64,000 bases of DNA from UBA1181 sp963648205 (GTDB lineage: Bacteria; Bacteroidota; Bacteroidia; Bacteroidales; Paludibacteraceae). Below are positions 9,429 to 17,187 of this stretch, in pieces. Each line of letters begins with the position of its first letter. Within the stretch, counting starts at the first letter, position 1. The stretch covers positions 1 through 64,000 of the forward strand of contig CAVJCT010000056.1 in assembly GCA_963648205.1 (NCBI GenBank). The letters run 5' to 3'. Under the pieces are notes generated by a model. That model saw only the letters and a list, made by a program, of their open reading frames with translations. It ran no database searches and was not told where the DNA came from. Both the position numbers and the translations under genes were made by a program.

Positions 9429-10682
9429 ATGGAGAAGCAAGCGATACAAAGAATCATCATTGAAGGTCAGGAACTGTTGGAGCGGATTGACCTTGTCGAG
9501 CGACGTATAGAGTTTGAACCGCACGGCAACTATGTGTTTGTGGGTGTTCGTCAAGCAGGGAAATCCTATCTGCTCTATCAACGGATGAAACAACTGTTGC
9601 GAGAGGGACACCAGTTGGAGGAACTTGTCTACATCAACTTCGACGATGAGCGAATCAAAGACATCAAGGCTGAAGAACTCGATTTGATATTGCGGGTTCA
9701 CCAATCCCTTTCCGATTTACAGCCCATTCTTTTTCTGGATGAGATTCAGAATGTGGATGGTTGGGAGAATTTCGCTCGTCGGTTGGCGAACCAAAAATAT
9801 CAGGTTTACATCACTGGAAGTAACGCCAAAATGTTGAGCCGAGACATTGCTACTACCTTGGGTGGAAGATACTGGGTGAAGGATGTTTACCCCTACTCTT
9901 TTCCAGAATTTTTAGAGGCAAACGGTGTGGTGTTGAAGAAAAACTGGCAACTCGGCAAGCAAGCCGTCATTGTTGAGCGGCTCTTCGACCTCTACTTCCA
10001 TTTTGGTGGATTTCCAGAGTTAACCTCCGTAGTCGACAAGCGTGGGTGGTTGACTGGCATCTTTCAAAAAATCTTCTTCAGTGATGTGGTGGTGCGCAAC
10101 GGCGTGCGCAATGAAGACGCACTGCGGATGACCATTCGCAAGTTGGCAGAGAATGCCAGGCAGCCCACCGCCTACAACCGTTTTGCTAACTTGGTGAACT
10201 CAACTGGCATTAAGACCAACCCCCAAAGTATCATCAACTTTATCAATTATTTGAAAGGTAGTTGCCTTGTTTTCTCAATCGAGAATTTCGCCTCCAAATT
10301 TGTAGAAAAGGAAACCAAGAAGAAGCACTATTTCATCGATAACGGACTGCTCAACATCTTCCTCACCGACCCTGAAACCTCTTTGTTGGAGAATATTGTG
10401 GCCCTCCACCTCTACAAGAAATACAAACAAGACCTCTACTTCTTCAACAAAGATTTCGAGGTTGATTTCTATGTTCCCGAAGAGGGCTTAGCCGTGCAAG
10501 TCTCCTATAACCTCTCCGACGCCATTACTCTCGATCATGAGAAGTCCGCATTGGTGAAACTTGCCCGTCTGCACGATGTAAAGCGTGCTTTGATTATCAC
10601 TCGCTCGCAAGATGGATGTTTTGAGGAAGAAGGATTGAGGATAGAGGTGAAAGGGTGTGGGGAGTGGATGGGGGAAGAGTAA
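9429..10682 (+). CDS. Stand-alone AAA ATPase, AAA_14/DUF4143 type
   Basis: A 417-residue cytosolic protein. The AAA_14 domain has Walker A FVGVRQAGKSYLLYQ near residue 38 and Walker B ILFLDEIQNVDGW near residue 100, then sensor ITGSNAKML. A winged-helix region and a DUF4143 C-terminus follow. The C-terminal domain resembles a PD-(D/E)XK nuclease core, but the E-x-K is replaced in EVDFYVPEEGLAVQVSY by Q-V-S, so nuclease activity is doubtful. Such ATPases are common and uncharacterised in Bacteroidetes. It stands alone between a terminator and a structured RNA, with its own palindromic promoter. Biological role unknown. Confidence 0.88.
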   Translation: MEKQAIQRIIIEGQELLERIDLVERRIEFEPHGNYVFVGVRQAGKSYLLYQRMKQLLREGHQLEELVYINFDDERIKDIKAEELDLILRVHQSLSDLQPILFLDEIQNVDGWENFARRLANQKYQVYITGSNAKMLSRDIATTLGGRYWVKDVYPYSFPEFLEANGVVLKKNWQLGKQAVIVERLFDLYFHFGGFPELTSVVDKRGWLTGIFQKIFFSDVVVRNGVRNEDALRMTIRKLAENARQPTAYNRFANLVNSTGIKTNPQSIINFINYLKGSCLVFSIENFASKFVEKETKKKHYFIDNGLLNIFLTDPETSLLENIVALHLYKKYKQDLYFFNKDFEVDFYVPEEGLAVQVSYNLSDAITLDHEKSALVKLARLHDVKRALIITRSQDGCFEEEGLRIEVKGCGEWMGEE

Positions 10683-10759
10683 CTCCCCTCTCATTACGCA
10701 ATGATGATCGTTGACAAATTGTGACTACGATTTATTTTTCTTGTTTCTCCTTGCAAAGC

Positions 10760-10790
10760 ATTTTCATCTTCAATAAAATTGGTATATTTG
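10760..10790 (+). promoter_or_regulatory. Promoter of the structured RNA
   Basis: TATATTTG at 10783-10790 is a perfect TAnnTTTG -7 element. The -33 position 19-20 nt upstream reads ATTT, a weak match. A hairpin (CGATTAG at 10799-10805 with CTAATCG at 10816-10822) begins right at the expected start site near 10797. Confidence 0.55.
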
Positions 10791-10796
10791 CGAATG

Positions 10797-11196
10797 AGCG
10801 ATTAGTGAATTTTTGCTAATCGTATAAGCCTCAGCGCACGCCGAGCCATTTTGCAGGATAGTCTGCAAATAAGGAGGTCGGGTGGGTAGAGGCAGACATA
10901 TAAAGGCGTTTACTTGACGCTTTGTTTGAGACACACTGGAATCTCGCAAATTCACAGCAATCAAAGTCTTGAACTCAGCAACGGTAGATGTCCCGGGTGT
11001 GATTAACAAACCCGTGTAGTTCTATGTAAGAGATGTTATGCCCTAATGGGGTGTAGCATGTTCTTGCATAGGCGCAAAGCACGATTTGGGTTTTCATATC
11101 GGCGTGGGCTCTGACGTTGTCTGTTCAACTTTGATAGGCAATGCGAGAGCCTCAGTGTGTGGAACGGACAACAGGTAAGTTCTCCACGCTTTTTTT
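10797..11196 (+). ncRNA. Highly structured ~400-nt RNA of unrecognised family
   Basis: No credible protein gene lies here, but the sequence folds heavily. There is a 5' hairpin CGATTAG/CTAATCG (10799-10822). A closed domain follows, with GCCTC (10828-10832) pairing GAGGC (10889-10893) and an inner TTTGCAG/CTGCAAA stem (10850-10869). A 20-bp imperfect hairpin spans 11022-11071, in which CTATGTAAG pairs CTTGCATAG and ATGTTATGCCC pairs GGGGTGTAGCAT. This is enclosed by AAACCC/GGGTTT (about 11008-11093). A GGCTCT/AGAGCC stem-loop lies near 11107-11150, and a terminator hairpin with T7 ends at 11196. I checked it against what I remember of RNase P, tmRNA, SRP and 6S RNA and found no convincing match. 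It may be an independent RNA or the leader of the following cluster. Confidence 0.6.
11157..11196 (+). terminator. Rho-independent terminator of the structured RNA
   Basis: GTGTGGA (11157-11163) pairs TCCACGC (11183-11189) with one G-U pair. A few further pairs lie inside, and T7 follows at 11190-11196. It separates the RNA from the coding cluster that starts 70 nt later. Confidence 0.7.
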
Positions 11197-11239
11197 ATTA
11201 TCCATTGTGAGTTATTAACTACCGATTAGGGAGAGCGTT

Positions 11240-11265
11240 CGGTTAAAAAATATGGGGCTTAGCCG
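11240..11265 (+). promoter_or_regulatory. Hairpin abutting the start codon of the SrfB-like gene
   Basis: CGGTTAA (11240-11246) pairs TTAGCCG (11259-11265) with one G-U pair and a 12-nt loop that contains the only purine-rich stretch (TATGGGG) before the ATG at 11266. This could modulate ribosome access. No clear promoter was found between the upstream terminator (11196) and this point. Confidence 0.35.
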
Positions 11266-14200
11266 ATGCTGAACGAACACTCTTTTATAGCAAATACTGG
11301 GATTCATATTATCACCATCCCATTGAGTATCAATACTCAAGAAAATTTTAAGATGTGGTATCATGAGTGGTATGATACTGCTAATGGTGATTGGATATTA
11401 GATCCTGTATATGAACTTAGAACAGACGATGAATGTATCTACTATAATAAGCACAAACTTTACAAAAGCGGTTATTTGTCAGACTCAACTACAGAGATTG
11501 ACGTAACGGAGTTGAAAAATGAAGGTATTTTGCCTTTGCGTATTGATGACACTAATTGTCAGGGTGTAAAGGGTGAGATTTTCAGCATGACTTTTGCTGA
11601 CAGAGATTGTAATCTTTCGGCTTTGGAGAATGTTTGGTTGCCGTTACCCTATTTTTTCAAGAAGACCCCAAAGCGGTTCAAGTTCGGGCCATTGAACTGG
11701 TCAAGATTGAAATTAGTTCCACGATACGAAGAGAAAGGTATCAAGTATTATGATGCCGTTATAGCATTTGACACTCGAACTAAGTACGAGGTTACTGATG
11801 AATATGACGAATGCCCTGTGTTCCCCGATAAGTTTAGGGGCGATATGGACTTTGAACTGTGTAGCAATGAGTTCTATTTGATGGATTACTGCACGTCTGG
11901 CAAGAAGTGGAGTTATGTGGATGAGTATCTGTTTCATTTGGTTCATCCTGATTTACAAAGAGTTTCTCAGATAAAAGGTGCAAACGTTAGACGAATGTCA
12001 TATATTGCCACATACGCCTTTTTGATAAATTACTTTGTGCAAAAAGAGTTGTTCCCCCTTGTCAAAATATATAAGGATGTTGATGTCGAAACCAAAGATG
12101 TTGATATGGTTATTGATATCGGCAATTCCAAAACCACGGCGCTACTTATTGAAGACAACTCTAACTTTAATCAAGTCAGACAGTTGGAATTGACTGATTA
12201 CACAAATTTGCTGTGTGAGGACAATGCTGGGCTGAGAATCAATAAGCATAATGAGCCATTTGATATGCGGTTGGCGTTCCGAAAAGTCAATTTCGGAGAT
12301 TTCAACATCAAGGATAGTCGACAATTCGTTTATCCAAGTTTGGTGCGTCTCGGAAAAGAGGCAAACACGTTGATTCATCTTGCGACCAACGATACGGATG
12401 ATACAGAATCATTGTCAACCTATTCAAGTCCGAAGCGTTACTTATGGGACTGGCGTCCGAACAAAGAGGAGTGGAAATTTCTTGTGTTGAAAGGCGAAAA
12501 AGACGATCACATCCTCAATCTTCGTGGAATTACCAACCAACTGAAAAGAGATGGTCGTGTGGACCCGTCGGGTGAGAGTGGAAACACATACCACTATTCG
12601 CGTCGTTCGCTGATGACATTCTCTTTTTTGGAGATGTTGGTGCAGGCTCGTACGCAAGTGAATGGAGAGGACCATCGATCAAACAAATATGGATTTGGCA
12701 AACCTGCAATGCCTCGCAAGATACGGCGCATCATCGTAACTTGTCCTACTGCAATGTCAAAAGTAGAGCGAGAGGCGTTAGTTCAGTGTGCTAAGGATGC
12801 CGTGATATTGTTGGAGAACACCAATTACGACAATCCTGCGGATAATGAGAATCCTGGAAAGTCGGTGGAAGTAATACCTGCAGTGAAATCAATGAAAGAT
12901 GATGATGGCTGTTGGTATTATGATGAAGCGACCTGCTCTCAACTCGTCTATATGTACGGTGAAGTCGGTCATAAATACAAAGGATGTAGCAACGAGTTCT
13001 TCAATCTTTATGGAAAGGTTGAGGAAGGTGATGTTCAACCATCCATAACTGTAGGATCTTTGGATATTGGAGCAGGAACGAGTGACCTTATGATTAGTAA
13101 ATACTCGTATATAAAAGGTGATGTTACCACAATAACCCCTGATCCGAGATTTTATGATAGTTTCTATTTCGCTGGTGATGATGTTCTTTACGCAATGGTA
13201 AAGAATGTGATGTTGTTGGATGAAGAAAGTGCATTTAGAAAAGAATTGAGCAATTTATCTTTCCCAGATTACAGACAAAGAATCAAGAATTTCTTTGGTA
13301 AGGATTATTGTGGTCAAACTGTTGCAGATAGGATTCTTCGCAAGAACTTTAATAATCAGTATTCTGTTCCGTTGATGTGCCATTTTTTGGAGTTGCTCAA
13401 GCAGAATAGCAAGGATTGTAATGTCAAATATGAGGATGTGTTTGTAGAATGTCCTGCGAACGAGACTGTTATTGAAGAATTCAAAGAAAGATTAGGTATT
13501 GATGTGACGAAATTGGTTTGGCGGTTCAATAGAGAAGCCGTTGAATCGGTCGTAAGAAAGGAGTTTGAGCCATTACTCAAAAAGGTGGCAACAATTATGT
13601 TCTCTTACGCTTGCGATGTCATTTTACTTTCTGGTCGTCCAGCTTCGTTGCCAGTGATAAGAGATATTTTCTTGAAGTATTACGCAGTATCTCCTAATAG
13701 ACTTATTGTTCTCAATGACTATTATGTTGGAGATTGGTTTCCATTCAGTGAAAACACCGGATATATTAAGAACGCCAAAACCATTGTTGCGATGGGCGGT
13801 GTGATTGGGCATTATGCTTCAGAGTTTTCGAACCTCAATAAATTCATCATCAATCTTGATTTGTTGAAGAAGAATTTGAAATCCACGGTTAACTATATTG
13901 AGGCATCTCGAGAGGGACAACCGATTGAGTATTTCATTACACCAGAGAAGAATAGAGGCGATTTGATGGTAAGCAGTGTCCCCGAGACATTGACTGTTAG
14001 ACAATTAGGCATAGACACCTATCCTTGCAGAGCCTTGTATTCAATTGATTTCAATCGTTACAAAATGGCTGACAAGATTCGGAAGCGAGCATTGTTGGAG
14101 AATAACGAATGTTTGACGGACGCTAAAGTGATAGCGTTGGTTAATGAGGCAGTTGATGTTCTGAAGAAACGGATGCCTTTCAAAATCACGATTGATAGAG

Positions 14201-14346
14201 ACGCTGACGATAAGGAGAATTTGACGATAACAGCCATTGTAGACAAAAATGGTAATGATGTGATGGACGGCAATCTTGAAATTCACATTCAAAGTTTGGG
14301 CGTGGATGAGCGGTATTGGTTGGATTCTGGAGAGTTTGACTTTTAA
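11266..14346 (+). CDS. SrfB-like protein, Hsp70/actin-fold ATPase
   Basis: A 1026-residue cytosolic protein, first gene of the 19-kb cluster. The hallmarks of the Hsp70/actin ATPase fold are visible. Phosphate-1 is MVIDIGNSKTTALLIE near residue 284, phosphate-2 is GSLDIGAGTSDLMISKY near residue 603, and an adenosine-type motif ILLSGRPASLPVIRDIF lies near residue 787. About 280 residues of unrecognised sequence precede the ATPase core. Length, architecture and the adjacent SrfC-like gene fit the 'virulence factor SrfB' family, named from Salmonella srfABC; biochemical function is unknown in the family as far as I know. The stop is 12 nt before the next ATG, so the two are probably co-translated. 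Confidence 0.72.
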   Translation: MLNEHSFIANTGIHIITIPLSINTQENFKMWYHEWYDTANGDWILDPVYELRTDDECIYYNKHKLYKSGYLSDSTTEIDVTELKNEGILPLRIDDTNCQGVKGEIFSMTFADRDCNLSALENVWLPLPYFFKKTPKRFKFGPLNWSRLKLVPRYEEKGIKYYDAVIAFDTRTKYEVTDEYDECPVFPDKFRGDMDFELCSNEFYLMDYCTSGKKWSYVDEYLFHLVHPDLQRVSQIKGANVRRMSYIATYAFLINYFVQKELFPLVKIYKDVDVETKDVDMVIDIGNSKTTALLIEDNSNFNQVRQLELTDYTNLLCEDNAGLRINKHNEPFDMRLAFRKVNFGDFNIKDSRQFVYPSLVRLGKEANTLIHLATNDTDDTESLSTYSSPKRYLWDWRPNKEEWKFLVLKGEKDDHILNLRGITNQLKRDGRVDPSGESGNTYHYSRRSLMTFSFLEMLVQARTQVNGEDHRSNKYGFGKPAMPRKIRRIIVTCPTAMSKVEREALVQCAKDAVILLENTNYDNPADNENPGKSVEVIPAVKSMKDDDGCWYYDEATCSQLVYMYGEVGHKYKGCSNEFFNLYGKVEEGDVQPSITVGSLDIGAGTSDLMISKYSYIKGDVTTITPDPRFYDSFYFAGDDVLYAMVKNVMLLDEESAFRKELSNLSFPDYRQRIKNFFGKDYCGQTVADRILRKNFNNQYSVPLMCHFLELLKQNSKDCNVKYEDVFVECPANETVIEEFKERLGIDVTKLVWRFNREAVESVVRKEFEPLLKKVATIMFSYACDVILLSGRPASLPVIRDIFLKYYAVSPNRLIVLNDYYVGDWFPFSENTGYIKNAKTIVAMGGVIGHYASEFSNLNKFIINLDLLKKNLKSTVNYIEASREGQPIEYFITPEKNRGDLMVSSVPETLTVRQLGIDTYPCRALYSIDFNRYKMADKIRKRALLENNECLTDAKVIALVNEAVDVLKKRMPFKITIDRDADDKENLTITAIVDKNGNDVMDGNLEIHIQSLGVDERYWLDSGEFDF

Positions 14347-14358
14347 TCTTTCAAGAAC

Positions 14359-17169
14359 ATGATAGCAGACATAAAACAACATATAGAATTAGTTGAAAAG
14401 AGCATCTATTGGGCGAAAGAATACAACAAGGATTCTTTCCCATACGATGTGTTTAAGGAGTTTCGACGCAGACTGAAAAGGATTTACAATGCCCTTGACG
14501 AGAACTGTTCTGCCGCGGCATACGGAGAGAGTCAGGTAGGGAAATCCTATTTGATGAGCAGTTTGTTGTCGTCTCCTGATGAGCCATTTGTGATAACGAA
14601 CGGAGGAAAATCTTATAGTTTTATAGACGATATCAACCCAAGCGGAGGAAACAACGCTCAGGTAGAGTCTACTGGTGTTATCACAAGATTCACACTGCAA
14701 AAAAATGATAGTCCGATGAAAGAATTTGTTAAAGTACGTAATCTTTCCGTAGTGGACATTATTCTTTTGTTGACAGACTCCTACTACAACGACATCAAAA
14801 TTAATCCAGATAGTGTTTTGAAATATGATGAAATCAATAACCATCTGGAGCAAATGAGCGGACTGTGGAATGCTCACGTTGTACAACATAATAATATTGA
14901 TGAAGATGACGTTAAAGATATTCATGAATATATCCGTGATGTTATAGGCAATGCGGCATCTGGTATCATTCAATCAAATTTCTGTAAGATTGTAGCCCCT
15001 GTTATCCAGTATGTTTCCTACGATAAGTGGGTTGATATTTTCAGTCTGCTTTGGAATCAGAATACAGAAATCAGTCATCTTTTCAGTGTGTTGATTAATG
15101 AATACAAGAAGTTGGATTTCAACACAGAAGTGTATGTGCCGTTTGATGCTGTTCTTAGAGAGAAAGGAACATTGTTGAAGATAGACTGGCTTGACACGGT
15201 TTGCGGAATAAAGGCAGACACTGGCAAAGACGTTATTTATACAAATGTGTATGATGCAAAGGGGAATGTGATTGCCCACGATTTCAATAAAGGTAACCTA
15301 TCTGCATTAATAGCGGAACTTACATTTGAAATTCCATCATCATTGGCAAAAGAAAGGAAGTTCTTGAAAAAGATCGACCTTCTCGATTTCCCAGGTGCAA
15401 GATCCAGAGAAAAGTTCAAAGAGGCTGATATACACACCGTACTGCCAAAGGTATTGCGAAGAGGAAAGGTTGCATACCTGTTCAACAAGTATTCGCGATC
15501 TTTGAAAATCAGCAGTGTTTTGTTCTGCCATCATAACAATCAAAAGGCAGAAGCAACGATTGGTGATACCGTAAATAACTGGATAGAAGATAATATAGGT
15601 GTTACTCCAGAAGATCGTGCAAAGATGTTGGCAAATACGAATGGTATTGCCCCATTGTTCTTTATTGCCACAAAGTTCAACATAGACCTGGAGCGTACAA
15701 AAACGGATAATGCAACCAATAAAGATAGATTATCCTCTCACTGGAATCGTTTTGATACGGTTTTCCCTGAAATCATCAAGCCTAATCGTTGGCTTGACGA
15801 GTGGGCTATTGGTAGCGATAAATCCCATACTACCCCATTCCAAAACATTTACCCTTTGAGAGACTTTTACTGGTCTGGTAAGAATAATGTTTTTGACGGT
15901 TACAGTGATGGTGTGCAAAAATCAGAAGAGAAATCAGTTCACCATTTTGCAGACTATCCTGAATATTTTGATGATTTAAAGGAGAGTTTCCTACGAAACG
16001 AATTTGTGAAGAGACATTTTGCTGACCCTTTACAAACGTGGAATGATGTCGCAACAATAAACAATGATGGTTCTAAAGCCATCATTCGTAATTTGGATTC
16101 TATTTCGGATTATCTTGATGGTGCAAGACGGCAAAAATATTTGGCAGAACTACAGAAGATAAAACAAGAAATGGATAGAGCATTGTCAGTCTATTTCGAG
16201 CCAGATGATAATGAGGCAAAGAATCTGAAAGTGAAACAAATAGCCAGCGACATCAAACGTTCTTTGACTTTTTCGGTCGGTTCTCAGCCAGAGGTTTTTG
16301 GAAGAATCATTGACTCGTTGATGGTTCCAGTTGAAGATTTACGAAATATTGCATACGACATCATCATCTGCCATACGGAAGAACCCAAGGACTTCACCAT
16401 GGTCAATTTTGTACGCAAAATAGCAGGAATTGATGTCGCGGATAGCAGGCAAGTCAACATCCAAAAACTATGTGATTACTATGATTGCGACATTAAACTT
16501 GTAGAAGAAGACCTAAAGAAAAAAGGCTGTTCGGTGGAGGAAGTTATCTCTGCGGAGACTAAGACGTTGACAACCGTTGCAGGGGTGGTCACCAAGCATA
16601 TTATTGAGTATTGGTATGACTATCTGCATCAGCAAGTGAAGCAGTTGGAGGTTATGCTTCCACACTCAGACGAGGTCGTCTTTATGCTAACTTCATTGCT
16701 AAAAAAATTGGATGTGAAAGATATCATAGAGGAAAGAATTGATAGATACTGCAAAGTGTTCAGCACTAATGAGCAACCTAACGCTATTGCGGATTACGCC
16801 TCGTTAACGCTCAACAATTTTGTTAGTTCCGTAGGTAGAGACTACATGAAAGACAGTGATGTGGATGCCATTAATGCTAAGGCGAATAAATGTCATATTA
16901 GTGTCAACTTAGATTCTTCAGCATGGGCTGCACAGCGTAAGCCTCAGTCGTTGCTTGTAACGCTTGCAGCGTTTGATGATGCTACGGACATTGACAATGT
17001 CAGTTTGGACACCCTGATGAAACTTCCTCTTTGGGACAATTTTCAACGTTGGGAGAATCTTGTAACAATAGGTTTACTCTACGCAAGCGATATTTCACAC
17101 GTTGACCCTGTGGAAAATGCGAAAGTAAAATCTTTGATGGAAGAGTGTGAACAACTATATATGGTTTAA
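14359..17169 (+). CDS. SrfC-like P-loop protein
   Basis: A 936-residue protein. Walker A lies near residues 56-63 in AAYGESQVGKSYLMSSLL. A possible Walker B/G3 motif, DLLDFPGARSREKF, lies near residue 340, where DFPG would match DxxG of GTPases. The rest is mostly helical with several predicted coiled regions, resembling a large dynamin- or septin-like mechano-GTPase, though no clear G4 (N/TKxD) was identified. No signal peptide or membrane segment is apparent. Position directly after the SrfB-like gene supports assignment to the SrfC ('virulence factor SrfC') family. Partnership of an Hsp70-fold ATPase with a P-loop protein implies two nucleotide-driven subunits in one machine, which is inference. 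Confidence 0.68.
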   Translation: MIADIKQHIELVEKSIYWAKEYNKDSFPYDVFKEFRRRLKRIYNALDENCSAAAYGESQVGKSYLMSSLLSSPDEPFVITNGGKSYSFIDDINPSGGNNAQVESTGVITRFTLQKNDSPMKEFVKVRNLSVVDIILLLTDSYYNDIKINPDSVLKYDEINNHLEQMSGLWNAHVVQHNNIDEDDVKDIHEYIRDVIGNAASGIIQSNFCKIVAPVIQYVSYDKWVDIFSLLWNQNTEISHLFSVLINEYKKLDFNTEVYVPFDAVLREKGTLLKIDWLDTVCGIKADTGKDVIYTNVYDAKGNVIAHDFNKGNLSALIAELTFEIPSSLAKERKFLKKIDLLDFPGARSREKFKEADIHTVLPKVLRRGKVAYLFNKYSRSLKISSVLFCHHNNQKAEATIGDTVNNWIEDNIGVTPEDRAKMLANTNGIAPLFFIATKFNIDLERTKTDNATNKDRLSSHWNRFDTVFPEIIKPNRWLDEWAIGSDKSHTTPFQNIYPLRDFYWSGKNNVFDGYSDGVQKSEEKSVHHFADYPEYFDDLKESFLRNEFVKRHFADPLQTWNDVATINNDGSKAIIRNLDSISDYLDGARRQKYLAELQKIKQEMDRALSVYFEPDDNEAKNLKVKQIASDIKRSLTFSVGSQPEVFGRIIDSLMVPVEDLRNIAYDIIICHTEEPKDFTMVNFVRKIAGIDVADSRQVNIQKLCDYYDCDIKLVEEDLKKKGCSVEEVISAETKTLTTVAGVVTKHIIEYWYDYLHQQVKQLEVMLPHSDEVVFMLTSLLKKLDVKDIIEERIDRYCKVFSTNEQPNAIADYASLTLNNFVSSVGRDYMKDSDVDAINAKANKCHISVNLDSSAWAAQRKPQSLLVTLAAFDDATDIDNVSLDTLMKLPLWDNFQRWENLVTIGLLYASDISHVDPVENAKVKSLMEECEQLYMV

Positions 17170-17187
17170 CAATAAAGGAGACAAGTA

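Noticed and set aside
10770..11009. Minus-strand reading frame of 79 codons inside the structured RNA region
   Set aside because: No family, no ribosome-binding site, and it runs opposite to a promoter-terminator pair and crosses stable stems on the plus strand.
10797..11196. RNase P RNA, tmRNA or a retron RNA
   Set aside because: The conserved RNase P core (GAGGAAAGTCC), the tmRNA ends (CCA 3' end, tRNA-like domain) and an adjacent reverse transcriptase are all absent.
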